This document shows positions 1-40,300 of a stretch of 64,000 bases of DNA, piece by piece. Both the position numbers and the translations under genes were made by a program. The stretch spans positions 33,326,501 to 33,390,500 of the forward strand of contig NC_092568.1 of assembly GCF_037975245.1 (NCBI RefSeq), given 5' to 3'. Numbering within the stretch: the stretch's first letter is position 1; each line of letters begins with the position of its first letter. Below the pieces are notes generated by a model. It saw nothing but the letters and a program-made list of their open reading frames with translations. It searched no databases and was not told the origin of the DNA. Origin of the DNA: Apostichopus japonicus (Eukaryota; Echinodermata; Holothuroidea; Aspidochirotida; Stichopodidae).

Positions 1-494
1 ATTTGACTAAATCCAGTGGTTCAGTATATTATGTGTACACGCAACATGTATTATGATGATCTCATTCATAGCTTTCGAATTGTAGAATTTTCTATACAGT
101 TAAGGAAAGTAATATCAATATAGGTATACCGAAACAAAAGAAAATCGTTTAATTAAAGTTCGTCGGTGAAATATTTCTAACAGGTTACTTTTTAACCGGA
201 CCCCTTTTTCCATTTTTTCTATTTCTGGCCTTTCAATTAAGTTGGAGTCACGTATATAGATCAGTGGCCCTGGACCAGGATCCATTTGACTTATGATACA
301 AATTCTGCTCTGCTAATAATAACAGAAACAAGCAATATGTATTCGAGTATGTTTGCGTGAAGAGACCGGGTGTGGAGTAATTATAATTTATTTGGCTTTC
401 TTGTCAACATTCCCAGTAAACCGTTTCACATCGTTCAACGTTTCCCATTCTTGAACTGAAATGTTTAACCTTGATTTATTATCATTTCTTCCAG

Positions 495-613
495 AACAAG
501 TTTAAAATCTACAAGCCATGAGTCGTCGGACGACAACAGATAAGATGAGTATGTTTGTTCCCTTGGATAACTCCGAATCAAGTTTCGAGTCAAGCACTAG
601 CTCAGAAAACAGG
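495..613 (+). CDS. Gene 1: possible upstream first coding exon
   Basis: A splice acceptor (ttccag, ending 494) precedes an ATG at 518. The 32-codon open stretch to 613 (begins MSRRTTTDKM, ends STSSENR) stops at a consensus donor AGG|gtaagc in phase 0. It would splice in frame to a good acceptor at 2278-2279 (tattttcag), giving a 105-nt exon 2280-2384 and skipping the ATG-containing part of the next exon. Both the polar, Ser-rich content and the phase match support it. The alternative is that it is a chance ORF or an alternative promoter exon. Confidence 0.4.
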
Positions 614-804
614 GTAAGCCCAGACCATACCGTACTTCCCTAGCTCCGAAACTTAGGTGCATAAATCAGACCAGGCTCCAAGCCACACTCATCCAGACCG
701 TTTCTAACATATATACATTACTTAAGTATACGTTTAATTATATTGTATGGTTCAGCGCCGATCTACCTAGAGGAACTCCTCTATGAACACAGGACAGGTA
801 CGGT

Positions 805-1190
805 ACTTAGATCAAGCACACAACACATGATATGTGTACCTGCTGTACGCACTTCCACCTATGGGGACCGCTACATCAAGCACACAACACATGCTATTTA
901 TACCTACTGTACACACTTCCAACTATGGGGACAGCTATAGATCAAGCCTTCACAACACATGCTATTTGGACCTACTCTACACACTTCCACCTATGGGGAC
1001 CGTTACATCAAGCACACAACACATGATATCAATACCTACTCTACACACTTCCACCTATGGGGACCGCTACATCAAGCACAACACATGTTATCAATACACT
1101 TCCACCTACGGGACCGCTAGATCAAGCACACAATACATGGTATTTGTACCACTGTACAGACTTCCACCTATGGGGACCGCTGTTTTGCAA
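805..1190. repeat. Minisatellite, about 62-69 bp unit, six copies
   Basis: The phrase cttccacctatggggaccgct recurs near 849, 917, 986, 1048, 1098 and 1160, joined to acatcaagcacacaacacatg. Copies differ by small indels. ORFs through it are by-products. Confidence 0.9.
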
Positions 1191-1199
1191 GAGCAGGTC

Positions 1200-2100
1200 C
1201 ACAAATCTGGAACAGTCTTCCCTTACATTAAGAAACAATCCAAGATTTGTCAACTTTTCAGAAGAGACTCAAGTCGTTCTTATTTGTAAATGCTCATTAT
1301 CCCAGCTGGTTAACCCATGTTTTGATGACTGTTATGTTGTTTTTACTGTGTACCTTGCACAAGCAGCGCTTCTAAGCAGTTTCTAGCTGGATAAAAGCGC
1401 TATACAAAGTCATATTTATTAATATTTTTATAATACTATTTCTTCTAACCTATATGTCGATGCGAATCCTCAACTATTTTAATCCGAGAAAATAATTAAT
1501 CAATTTTTCTTATAGCGACAATGATTTCCGACAATGTTCCCTTTCATTTCACGAAAGGCGTTAGACACCATAAGTAGTACAAAAGGATTTTCCAGCAAGG
1601 TTACCTCATTCAGTTAACAAAAGAAATAAGTTGAGTAGAGCTCGCCCCATTTTCTGTAAGGAATGCACCCTTATTTAATACCCCTGGCCCAAAGATCGAT
1701 AAAGCTGATGGGGTTTTTCAATCACGGTCGATATAAATCCCTATGCAGTCCCACAACATGCGGGGGGTTCAGTTGCTACAGTAATAGCAAACAATAGCGT
1801 TTGGAAATGCAAAACCGCTTTCGAATGTTTGTAAACGTACGGGGATCGTTTTAAATTAACTCAGCGTGTTAGCGCAAAGCTTAGGATGCTCAAGTTTACG
1901 ACCATTTATAATATACAATTTCATCTTATCCGTTAACTCTATGGAAACAGCTTTGCTTTACCCGCTTCATTGTGAACGAAAATCTTTCCTTCAGTCGTTG
2001 GCCATTCAAGTAACAATGGAGATTTTATAGTTTTCAAAGGTGTTCGCTCGTTTTACGAAAAGATAACACTATAGGTGTAATAGGATTATCATATAGTCTA
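1200..2100. other. Non-coding interval
   Basis: AT-rich sequence between the candidate first exon of gene 1 and the next one. It may be intron or promoter; I see no gene, repeat array or RNA in it. Confidence 0.5.
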
Positions 2101-2123
2101 TTTGTTTGAGGAAATCTTGCGAC

Positions 2124-28478
<26,355 letters not shown>

Positions 28479-28571
28479 CATTTCATCAATTTGTAAATTA
28501 TGGACTTTAACATAAAAATGGGGAACGGTTTTCTAAGAGCGTCTTTTTCAATATAAAACTTTCCATATATT

Positions 28572-28577
28572 ATTAAA
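28572..28577 (+). terminator. ATTAAA polyadenylation signal, gene 1
   Basis: Common variant hexamer about 95 bp after the gene 1 stop codon; the only good candidate close by. Confidence 0.45.
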
Positions 28578-28854
28578 TAACACTGTATAATCATTGCAAA
28601 CTTGCCTTTCATGATTAGTCCTATTTTTTCACGGCCCCCAGTCGATTTTCATTGCCCCATCACTCCCTCACCCCTCGTTCCCCAGGCTCCCTCGTTCCCC
28701 CTTCTTGACAACGTGCATGATACAATATGATCTACCTGAAGACCGTAGGCATCCCAATCCTTCACCCCGGGTCTGTCTTTACCCCTCCGACTTGGTACGT
28801 GTACATTCTGGATCACTAAAATTAGTCCAAATAATAATTGGAGAAAACTGTATA

Positions 28855-29178
28855 TACCGTTTACTGTATACCGTTTACTGTATACATGCAGTTTACTATA
28901 CATATAGTTTACTATATACCGTTTACTATATATATTTACTATATACAGTTTACTGTATACCGTTTAATGTATACCGTTTACTACATACCGTGAACTACAT
29001 ACAGTTTACCATATACCGTTAACTACATACAGTTTACTACATACAGTTTACCATATACCGTTAACTACATACAGTTTACCATATACCGTTTATTACATAC
29101 AGTTTACTACATACCGTTTATTACATACAGTTTACTATAGTTTACTACATACCGTTTACTACCGTTTACTATAGTTTG
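28855..29178. repeat. Short tandem repeat (ACCGTTTACTATAT / ACAGTTTACTACAT)
   Basis: More than 20 units of about 12-15 bp alternating accgttta and cagttta forms, just beyond the 3' end of gene 1. Confidence 0.93.
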
Positions 29179-29639
29179 GTATCATGCTTGATCGATGCTG
29201 TTCCGAAACTAACTCCCATAACGTCGTTTGTTTGTTTAGTCAATTAGTAATACTGCAAATAGTGAACTTATTCCTGAAAATATTGACTTTTATTTATGTA
29301 ACACTAATATTAAAAATGTCCGTGTGAAGAAATTGGTGACGAGAAAATCATTACCTATATATACCTTTCCAAAAACCTTCATTTTGTTAAGAAATCTAGG
29401 ACTGCCTGTCCTAGCCTGATCAATCTTGAGTAAAGTTTTTTGAGTATGATGATATTGGCAGTAGGTTTAGGAAAATTGCCTACACAGCACGAACTGGGAT
29501 ATCTCGTTGAACAATTATCGATGTAGAATGTTCCATTGCGACGTTATCTCTATTATACATACACGACGGAGATTGGTACATGTATATGACTGTAATTATT
29601 CCACGTGAACGTGCAAATTGCTTTATGCTTGTGCATATA

Positions 29640-30481
29640 CATGGGCGGCGATCCTGGGGGGGGGGAAGGGGGGGATATATCCCCCCATGAAAATGGGTGG
29701 AGGGGATGTAATACACCATATCCCCCCCACCAAATGCCAGGGATAAGAATATTTCCATGCCTACATTTATGCATCATCGTTAATGTACGGCTCTTTTTTA
29801 GCTTCATTTCTCGCCTACCATAAACGCAGTGCGATCTTTTCAAATAAAGCGTCTTTATAAAGCAAGAATAGTTGACTGTAGGCTTCATTGGCCCTATAAC
29901 AACAAAATGTATTATTGCGCCCACGGTATTGATATAGTACATATATGCACCCTCATAGTACTCATATAGGCCCTATATAGTAGGCCTACACACGCACATG
30001 TTCCCTCGAACAGCTGAGAATCTCATGTTACCAGGGTAATGCTTAATACACGTTTCACCTGGATGCCCTAGCAATCGGTACCTAGGAATGTAACTATGTG
30101 TAATTGTGTATTGCATGTGTATAGGCCTATAATAGCCTGCATGAGGCCATTTTCTTCATCGAATAATATAAAAGAGCTCTCGAACATTCTAACGTTGCGC
30201 CTGAAACAAGATTGACAGGGGCAATTTTCCCAAAATAACACCCGAAATTAAAAAAAAAAGTATTTTGGATCCTGATTATGAGATATTTCGGACATGACAT
30301 CCCTATTTTAAAGTTGGGTATATGCGCTTGGAAACCTCGGGAAGTGCCGTTTCCGGCCATCTAGAGGGTTTGTTAATTCCAAAATTTTCTTGTACGCTTC
30401 GCGCCAACCTATGGTGGCGCTACGCTTAGATAGTCAACAAGGTCATATCCCCCCACTCGGAAGTACGGATCGCCGCCCATG
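29640..30481. mobile_element. Complete hAT-like MITE, 842 bp
   Basis: Perfect 15-bp terminal inverted repeats CATGGGCGGCGATCC (29640-29654) and its complement (30467-30481), flanked by the 8-bp target duplication TGCATATA (29632-29639 and 30482-30489). An 8-bp duplication fits the hAT superfamily. No transposase frame is present, so it is non-autonomous. Intact ends suggest recent insertion. Confidence 0.9.
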
Positions 30482-30489
30482 TGCATATA

Positions 30490-32075
30490 TAAGGAGTGGT
30501 CCAGATCTGCATCAGGAAAAAGAGGAGTCGATGTAAAGCAATTTAAGTTGATGTGAATTTCAGTTTAAATCGACATTTACCCATTTAAATCAATATATGT
30601 CATTGAATTAGACTTTGATCAGTTAAATTCGACTTAAATTTACGATCGATATATACCGGTTAAAAACAAATCGCCATATGTCAGTTAAATTGGCCATATA
30701 TATCGTTTTTAATAGACATATCATTGCTTTTACCTCATAAACATAGTTTGATATCAACGATTTCGAGAATTATTGACAGCTCTGCAGTTACCAATATCTT
30801 ACCACATTCTGGTGAACATAACAAACACAGAACTTTGAAGCTAACATGCTGTCTGCACGGGAACTTGAATTATTTGTAAGAAAGAAGAACTATCAATCAC
30901 TTTCGAAATCGTCGATATAAATTATGTTAATGAAGCAATCGATTATATTTATGTCGTTTAAAAGTGGTATATCAAAGCATTTAGTCCCTAAATGTCTATT
31001 TAAATTGACATACCCACTCCCACCATTTCAACTGGCGCATGCGCAGGCTCTCAAATTTCTCTACGATCGCTGAAGGATACATTACTAGAACTGTTGAACC
31101 TATAGCGTTTTGTGGACTGTCTAGTCACCAACACAGAGTGAGGATTGTAACACTCAATTGTGTTGACCCTTACTTATTATTGAGTCACAGCTCGGTATAG
31201 TCTAGCACACAGATCATGGACCCTTAAGAAGCAACACATTACTCAACTTAGAAAACTATGGATATCATATACATGGGTCATGCTCTATTGTTCATCAGGG
31301 GACTAATTCCCCCCCTCCCCTGGAAATTTACATAAGCAACAAACATACATTCCAAATTTTCACAATTTCAGAGCAATTCCTCTCTAGAGGGAACACAAAA
31401 TATCTCCAAATGACAGATTCCAGGACCTCCCGCCGAACCCCCCCCCTTGCCCCACCGGTTGAAATACAGTCCAAAGAAACTGTCTTCTTGTCTCTCTGAT
31501 ATGTATTATTGTGCTATAAAATCACTTCGAGACAACTAAAAATAACTTAAAACGCTGCAGCACTCTGGGGCTTCGGATAGTAATGAGTACTGGCAATCGG
31601 GGACTTCTCTAGAATCATGCAGGAATGATTTTCATTGCAGAAACATATCCACAAGAATTTCCTTGTCAATGTTCCAAAATGATCGACAGTAAATGCCATC
31701 TAATAAAACTCCGCAGAAAGAACCCCCGGCCCAACCCTACCAAAAAATCCAACATGGCGATGATTGCTGCGGCGTAACTAGGCCCGTGCTTCTGGCGGGC
31801 TCAGTGGCTTGGTACCGAACAACAAATGATCAAGTATCCGCTGAAGCCGGCGGGCGAAGCAGCTGGTTTCGATATTGAATGTGCAGTCAGTAAACCAAAC
31901 GTACCTCTACTCTTTTGGGCCCATTGCATATTCCTTCAGATATTCAGATGGGCCCATTATGTAATATGCCGTCGAGTCCACCAAACATAACGGCCTGTCC
32001 ATCAAATATACATACATGGCCTCATGTACTATCTAAGGCATATTTGAATAATTTATTAATGTTACTGAAACTAGT
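30490..32075. other. Intergenic, nothing confidently identified
   Basis: AT-rich DNA with diffuse gtttaaatcgacat-type repeats around 30540-30720. No gene, RNA or bounded element is visible. Confidence 0.5.
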
Positions 32076-32172
32076 GGTAGAGTGTGTAGTATGTTAATTA
32101 CAGTCAAGGCTGCCACTCCTAGCCTATGAGTGGCATCCTTGACTGTAAAGAACATATACTACACACGCTACC
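32076..32172 (+). other. 97-nt near-perfect hairpin
   Basis: Arms 32076-32118 and 32128-32172 around a 9-nt loop (ctagcctat). Only three mismatched sites and one 2-nt bulge occur in about 43 pairs; the innermost part pairs TACAGTCAAGG-TGCCACTC with GAGTGGCA-CCTTGACTGTA. It could be a precursor-miRNA-like RNA or a tiny palindromic transposon. Confidence 0.75.
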
Positions 32173-32377
32173 CCGGGGGAACCCTATAGCTCTACGGTAG
32201 GGGATTCTAGTAAATTGAGTATAATGATTTTCGAGTTGGTTAGCATCATGTTTGATCTCTAGAGTAAGGCAAATATGTCACCAAAAACAGAACTAGTATT
32301 GTTCGATACAGGTGTCAAACGCCTACAGTGAAATTACGACCTTCCTTACCGGTTTCGAACCTCTGGACATACAATCA

Positions 32378-32450
32378 GCGTCCATGGCCTAGTTGGTTAG
32401 GGTGTCCGCGTACAAAGCGGGAGGCCCGGGTTCGAATCCCGGTGGAGGCT
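32378..32450 (+). tRNA. tRNA-like gene or SINE head, predicted anticodon ACA
   Basis: A box TGGCCTAGTTGG and B box GGTTCGAATCC are good. The acceptor stem GCGTCCA/TGGAGGC pairs with one G-G mismatch, the T-stem CCGGG/CCCGG is perfect, and anticodon stem TCCGC/GCGGG surrounds loop GTACAAA. That reads anticodon ACA (Cys UGU), rare in animals, which usually use GCA. It may be a diverged tRNA pseudogene or the head of a tRNA-derived SINE. Confidence 0.6.
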
Positions 32451-32756
32451 GGAAGTTTTTTCAATGTTCTGGATTTTCCTTCTCATTACGTTTTCATTTA
32501 TATATATATACATATATATAATTATACGTAACGCCAGGCCTAGTGACCAGTTCCAAGACAGTTCGGACTTTATACGTGTCGCTAAAGTTACCAAGAGTGC
32601 AACGAATTGGGGATGGAGTATGGAATGTCCCTTACTTTTTTGAGTGGGTTGATACTTAAGGACCCCATCTCCCCCTACGCACACCCTTTTTGTGACCTGA
32701 AGTTGGCAAAGCAAAACTACAAACCGTACTGGACTATTAAACTGATACCATATTCA

Positions 32757-33367
32757 CAGTGCTGCCAAGTCACCCGCTTTGGGCGGGTGTCACCCGCATT
32801 TTCGGGTCGTCTCCCGCTCACCCGCCCACCTGTCCGAATCTCCCGCATTTTCCAAAAAACTCCCGCATTTTTGAAGAATCTCCCGCATTGTAGGCCCACA
32901 GAGTTTTTCCTGTGAAAGTGTATCATTGCTAGCGTGAAATTCATTTCATCACACCAAAATGCGAATTATCTCAGAACCGCCAGGATCGGAAATTACTCAA
33001 AACCGATCGTGCTAAATATGCCCGGCTGAAAGCAACGTTACCTATACGATTCGTGAAAAATAATACCGTTACGACACACGTGAACGCTACAGAGTCCGCA
33101 AAATTTCAGAGATTTTTTTTATTTCAAGATATTTTTTCCTCTGGAATTAAAAAAAAATAGACACAATACAAATATGGAGACAGTATAGATTCAGCTTAGA
33201 TGACCCGGGAAGTGATGTTTCCGGCCATCTGAGGGGCCGTAAGATCCCAAAATTTTCTTGTACGCTTCGCGCCAACTCATGGTGGCGCTCCGCTTAGATG
33301 GTGTACGTAACCAACAGCACCAGACAATTTTCACCCGCCTAAAATACATCTGACCTTGGCATCTCTG
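32757..33367. mobile_element. TIR element, 611 bp, with 6-bp target duplication
   Basis: Left end CAGTGCTGCCAAGTCA and right end (complement) CAGAGATGCCAAGGTCA form imperfect terminal repeats, each followed by a GGCGGGTG block. TATTCA flanks both sides (32751-32756, 33368-33373). The left part has repeated ctcccgcattt words. The segment 33205-33300 is shared with the MITE at 29640. Confidence 0.65.
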
Positions 33368-34153
33368 TATTCAGCAGCTTAGGGAGGCCACTGATTCCAC
33401 TCCAACAACATAACCTGTATTTAGTTTTTAAGGCCATTACTGGTGCATTTTAAGTTCATAAAATAACTATTGTGTAGTGGGGACTGAATTTAGTAAGTGA
33501 AAACCAAATTTTGTAGGGAAAACCGAACTTTGTAGGTGGAAAGCGTGGTAGGGAAAACGGAAAATTTAGAGTGGGCGGCCCTGATAAAAGTCCGAAGTAT
33601 TTCTCTCCTCATTCCCACCAAACTGGAAATTAAAGAAATCTTGTGTTCAGCAGAGATATATATACTGAGAGTGCCATATCTAGGCGTCTAGAGGTGCCAA
33701 ATATAACGAAGAAATTAACTGGTAAGTTTTCGTAAACCCGAAGTTTGCTTGCCCATTCCCCCTCCCCTCCCATCTCTTTTTTCAGCTGACGCCGACTAAG
33801 TTAGAAAAAACGTTTTCTTGCTTGAGTTTTAAAATTGATGACACAATGTAATCTACTGTTAGGCATGCACAGAGAAACTTACAACATCATTGATTTAGAT
33901 TGTAAAGGAGTACTTCAGACAAATAGTTGGAAACCAGATGCCGGCTGAAAAAACTGCCAACACTCAAATCGGTTGAAGAGGGCGTTCTTCGGATCCACCG
34001 AACCACATGTTTCAATAGCAGCTGATTTGCGAACGTGTACACACATTAACTGTGCAAGTCGTATGCTAAATAACGGTATCCCATTTGCAGCAATTTGCAT
34101 GTTGGCCTACACGCAGCTACGTTAGTGCAGTAACACCAAAGGAACCAGAGAAA

Positions 34154-34333
34154 ATGGCGAGCTGCACATGTGCGTTCAGTGGTAATGGAAATTACCTCGC
34201 CGTTTCCAGCCCCGATGGACGATTGTCCATTTGGAACACCCTAGAGAAATGTTTGCAGCAGCAGTATATTCCTTCAGCCCATTTATCAGCTACTTTAACA
34301 TGTTTATCTTGGAGACAATCAAGGAGGAGAGAA
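34154..34333 (+). CDS. WDR43: WDR43 exon 1
   Basis: Begins [19 protein letters not shown]; 60 codons; donor GAA|gtgagt. Upstream frame is open but lacks an ATG. Confidence 0.95.
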
Positions 34334-37300
34334 GTGAGTCTTGAGGTTGCAGCTTAACCTAGGCTAGGCCTAACTTTGGCCAGGCTAGGCCTAATGACAT
34401 ATTGTTGAGCCTAGCCTCGCATAGGCTTGACTTAGTAAAGTTAATCTAGGCGGAGCGGCCATAATATTGAACTTAACGGCAGACTTAGCCTAAGTAACTA
34501 CCTAACACCTGACATTGGCCTATAGCCAACATTTAGGACTGTAGTTTTACCCAAATTAAATTTGGAGCCTAGCCTAATTAATTGGCAACCACATTTTTAT
34601 TACTTTGTAAAATTGTATTAAGTAATTGATACCCAACGATGGTTACTTCAGGTTTTCACAGAGTTTACCTAATATTAGTAGCCTAATGCTACTTCCCAAG
34701 TAAGCTGTGATGTTTGTAATCTCCTCGTACGTTTTGGAAGGAAGGAAGAGAATTGCAGCAGTTGTAGGGTTTTTTCACCTTTTTCAGTGGAACACTTTTG
34801 GGTTTTTATTTCTTTTCGACACACGCAAGGAACTGATGGTAGGAGAGTTTGTTAGAACTCTTAAATTGTGCACTTGCAGTGATCACTAATCCAATGTTTA
34901 ATGATTTATTTCACAGGAGCACAGTAAAAAAAGGAGGCGTTCCAAGAAGGCTCAAAAGGAATATGATGTAGAGGAGAGCCAAGTTGTTGATGAAACAGAT
35001 CTTATTGCCATGGGAACTATTGGAGGCAATGTATTACTGTATAGTATGCTACAGGGGGATCTCAAGAGTAGGCTGGTGAGTATGCAAATTACATGGGTGA
35101 CACAGCTTCCGTTAATCAATAATTATTAAAGATACGATCCACAGACCAAAAAATAAAATATAATCTGTATTATACTGGTCATCTCAGCAACTGTGATGAA
35201 TATATTTTCTCCCTGACAAGAAGAGTAATTTCGTTTAAATATTTGCAAAAAAATTTAAAACTTATCAATTGGGTTGCTGAACAGATTACAAAGTATGCAA
35301 TGCAGTTGGTGGACTTACCCTGGACATTGGAAAAACTGGAAGAACAACCCACAACTATGGAACCAATATTGTCCATTTGGAGTCAATTCAATCATTTTTA
35401 AAACATTTCTGTACATACAATGGTTATATTGTGTTCTTGTTTATTTCTTGTAGGAGAGAGGTCATGAGGACACAGTGAATGACGTTTGCTGGCATAGACT
35501 TGAGGACACCTTGTACAGCTGTGGAGATGATGGGAACATTGTAGAATGGGATTTATCTAGTAATACACCAAAAAGGTAAAGCCCTTTACCTAACTTGCAT
35601 TGGCAAACTTTTAAGGATTTATCCTGGCGGTCCATAGCACACCTTTTTTTCAAAGTCTCATGCAATCTGAATTTGATGCAACAATGATTTGTCCTCCAAA
35701 GCTGAATTTCATTGGATGTCCATGCAAAATTTGCCCTGCTTTAGCATCATATTCATATAGGCTTAAGCCTTTGCAATTTTGTCAAAGTCAGTATTTTTTC
35801 TTGGTCTTGCTGTCGCTTACTTGATGCTATTTCTGTATCATCTATCAATAAAATCATGGAAGAAACTCTGGACATGTCCATTGTAAAGAGTAGAGCAGTA
35901 TAGGATCTCTTTGCCAGACAAACACTGAAGCATAAAGGGGTCTCTTTGCCAGGGTCTCTTTGCCAGGCAAACACTGAATCATAAAAGTTATTGGTGGTGT
36001 ACTGCATGAACTGCGACCACCACTATAGCTGCACTCACAGAACTTGCCTGTGTGTCAGAAAATACCATAATCATAAATACACAAGTATAAGTATTTGAAA
36101 TCACAATATTAATAATCTCATTACACTATTTATTTAAACTATTCTGTATCATGCTGCACTTTACACAAGTTGGATAGTTTTCCCGGACAGGCCCCCAATT
36201 GTCTCCTACAAGAGCAGGGTACAATTTAGCGTGTTCGAATAGAGGCTATCCGACCAATATAAAGACACAGTAAAAGAAACTTCAACAACACATTCAAGTA
36301 TAAGCTTGATAATAAATGTAATTCTGCAAGGTTACACAAAGTTTCGTCTTCCTTTAATTAATATGGGTATACGGCTAAATTATCAATACCTTGGATTCAA
36401 ATATTAACCAGGTAATATCATGTAGTTCATGTACTACACAATGTTGAAACCATTTGCACAAGATTAACAAATGTTAGGTGTTTCTACATAGTTTTGTTTT
36501 ACACTGTAATGCTTACTCAATACCCCAGCAGTTCGTTTACCCTAGAAAAGCTAAGTTATACCTCATACATAGATAATGTTGGTCTTACAACTTAATATTA
36601 AAAGTAGGTTATTGTGAACACGAGTGTTTAGTCTGTAACTTTTGTTTCTTTCAGTAAATGGAAGGCTGATAAGCACTCTGTTCATTCGCTAGCTGTCTGT
36701 CCGTCATCTCATGCACTCTTATCCGGAGGCAGAACGATAAAGTTGTGGAACCTCAAAGACAAAGAACAGCTTCAGGTAAGTTTGCAGCTTGTATATATAT
36801 ATTTACAATTTTTTTTCTTTAAATTAAAACACGGAAATGCTAATAGTTTGTAAATGAAGGCCAGGTATTCATTGGTTAGGTGCATGTCTGATCAGCCCAC
36901 ATTTTGTGAAAAGTAGCAAAAGTTTTGAAAATGTGATTGTGTGCTCACCATGGGTATTAAAGGAGAACCTTCAAGTTGACAGGCATCTGCTTGTAACTTT
37001 ACCATAATAAACAGACTTTATGATGGTGGTGGCTTCAGTTTATTTTTCTCCTTCTTTGATGGAACTTACACTCTAAACCAATTCATGCATCTTCTACGCC
37101 ATCCAGATTGATTATTAGCACCAAGGCCATTTAATAAACGAGAAAAGTGATGGCTTTTGTTGTATAGATATTCCCTGTATGGTTCGTTACAGTTGTTGGG
37201 GTCATTTTGAGATGAAATTGAGATATCATTGAAACTTATTGATACGAAGCAAGTTCAACATAGACTAATGGACTAACACCGTTTAGTGCGGAGGTATGTT

Positions 37301-40300
37301 ATTGTAGTTGAATTCCAGCATGGTCGAGATTTGGTTTTGAAGGTTGCTTATATGTCTTCGACAGGTAGGTTCAGGTTCCAGTCGGAGTGTTAACCTTTGA
37401 ACTTGTCTTTTATTTTTACAGCAATTCTCAGGTCATGCAAGCCCTGTAACAACATTACTCTTCGTTCATCGGAATTTATATCCGAAAGAAACAGATTCTT
37501 CCAACGATGCTGTCAAATCTACACAAGGTCTTCACTTCCTATCAGCTTCACAGAACGAAAGAGTTATCAATTTCTGGTAAGATGTTATGAACTTGTTAAA
37601 TCGACTAGTAGTATAAGATATCTCTCCTTGCTAGTGATATGTTGAAGCAGAGTTTCTGTATTTTAGTCTGTCATTCATATCTTCAGTTATAATAAATTTG
37701 TCTCTGACACCTTGATGAGACATTTGATTTGTCACATTTTCGTGTCTGAACAATCCCTGATTTAACTTTGTCAGACCTTTTCAGATCCTTGTTACTATAT
37801 TTTGAAAGTTTTAGATTGGAAACTAGGTCCTGGTAATTATATTTAGAATTTTTTTGAAGCTGTTATTGTGTAATTTTGTACCAAGTGTTTCAAAGGAAGG
37901 AGCTTATAATCACCAATGATGATAAACAATGCACCACTCATAGTGTCAGTGCTGATACAACTTTCCACTTTATCTGAGGTGCTATCCAACTGCTCTTGTC
38001 ACTACACTCTCATCAAATCTAATTATTTATTAGTCTTTTGGGGGTATATTTAAGATTGGAATATCCATCATTTCTGCAGTGAAACTTTAATCTCTCTACA
38101 AAATTTGTCAAAGCACACTACATGGCAGATTCTGCCAGTTAAAATTATTTTTGCTGCATTACACTCTGCCAGTTCTAAAGCATCATGTATCCGATAAATT
38201 GATGTTGTTAAGTTTTTACGTTTGTTGAATATTGCTTTAAATTTGTGTCCAGTAACTTCTAGTTTCCTATTTTTCTTTCTTTTGAAGGCAAGTGAAAAGT
38301 AAGTACAAGAACAAAACACCAGTGGCTTCATTGATGCTGCCACATGAGCCCTTACACGTAGACATATCTCAACCTGGACAAGGAGAAAAAGTAAGTAGTA
38401 GTTTTTCAAGATTTTGCAAAATATTCTGTAAAATGTGGAAAGTTTTGTCTTTGTTCCACAGGTTTGTAGAGGAGTAAGAGATTGTTTGGTTTGAGTGAAT
38501 GTTCAATAAAGAGCTGAGGATTGTTTGTCCAGAATCTGAATATCCATTGTTTAAAACTTGGGCAAGATTTTGGCCAAATAAACCACAATTGCGTGTATTA
38601 CCAGCTACATTGTTTAGAAAGCGTCGTGCTTGAATATCTTCACAGAACTTTCTCTAAGTTGATGTTTATTCTGGTTCCACTACCAATCACTCTCTCTGAA
38701 TTTTGGAAATTTAACTAGAGACAAAATCACTTGTTACAAGATGATGCACTATTTATCTGTAATAAAGTAATCCTTATGCAAATGATTCTCAGTGTTATGT
38801 GATAATGGTAGAATTAAACACTGGAACTTTTATTGGACGTTTTCATTGCGTGGGCCCAAATTTAGGTTATTCATTACCTCCTGTTAAGGTTTTACTTTTA
38901 AGAAATGATTCTTATCAGAAAATTACCAGAAAATGCAATGTAAACTTGTGGCAACCCTAGTTACTCAGTCATGTACCCTAGTTGGTCTGTCCATCTGCTC
39001 TTGGAAACATTTGATTTAATCCCCTTTTGCTGTTGTGGAAGTTTAAAGGTCTGATTGCTTCCTGCCTTGAGACATAACAAGGCACACTGACACTCCAGGT
39101 ATCATTTAACAAAGACTTAAATAAAATAAATTAATAATTAAAAATAATATAATTAATAAAATAATTAATAAATAAAAAATAATTAGATAAATCATCTCCA
39201 CTTGGGATAGTTGTCTCTTTTTCTCATGTAGCTCTCTCTTCTGTTTTCTTTTCATCGTAGGTAATAAAGGTAGCAGCTGTGACCAAGGATGGTTGTGTTC
39301 AAATTTTTTCCCTTCTCTTGAATGGGTGAGTTTTAACGAATCAAATCGTTAATAGACGAGGATTAAATGTATCTGTCTCAGTATAGCAGAATATTGCTAC
39401 ACAAAGTGACCAACTAACTGTGATGCGAAATCTAAATACTTGCTGTTGCAAACATTTTATCATCTGTCAAATCTTTGGTGAAGTTCAGTCACAGCTTAAG
39501 ACTTGTTGTTAAAGTCCTATTGGACTTATTCGTTGGCTAAGCAGTGTGAACTTTGACCTGTTGTAGAAGGACACAATGATGAACATTGCACTTAGGACAC
39601 CACTGATGTCTCTGATTACCAAGTGTTACTGAGTGTCCAATTCAAAGCATAATCAAAGGTCATACAGAAGAAAATGGTTATATCTGCCCAGCCATGGGAG
39701 GGTTAAACATACAAACAACTTAGGCAAGTTGCAGTCCAAAGGAAAACTAGGTATGTATGCTCACAAGAGCTTTGCAAGAATTGAAACAAACAAATAATTG
39801 TTATGGGTCATATTAATTTAAGAAATGTCTGGTAGCCCTAAGAAGTTACCTTAAAAAGGAAAAACAATTTCCAAACATGTTCTCAAGTATGAGAACACTA
39901 ATATTGCATTTGACAGAGAAACAATTTTTTTATCGTTTAGGATGGATATATGAAATATTCTTTGAACAGTACAGAACGTGATGTCGTCTGGCCAAATGCA
40001 GATTTTGAAATGAAATGAATTTTGAATGAAATTTCCATATAAATTAAATATGTTTTAAAAAATCATTAAGCTTTCATATATGTAGTGCATCGGTGACTTT
40101 GTGGTCTTTGTGCAACACAAGATAAGTTTGAACAGCAGACTCTTCGTTGTTTACATTGTGTTGTCCAGCTCCAATGCAAAGAATGTTTGCATGTAGGCTA
40201 CTGTAAAGTTTATTTTCGAACAGTTCTATGAAGCCTTAGCTTCTTGGTTCTAAGTTCTGCTCTGACATCGATTCCGCCATGTTTCACCTTTCGATGTTCC

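Noticed and set aside
32330..32385. Possible second hammerhead-like motif (ccggtttcgaacc near cgacc and atcagcg)
   Set aside because: On the minus strand it has CTGAT and GAAAC but not CTGATGA, and no stem I; resemblance to the 19.3-kb motif may be distant descent or chance.
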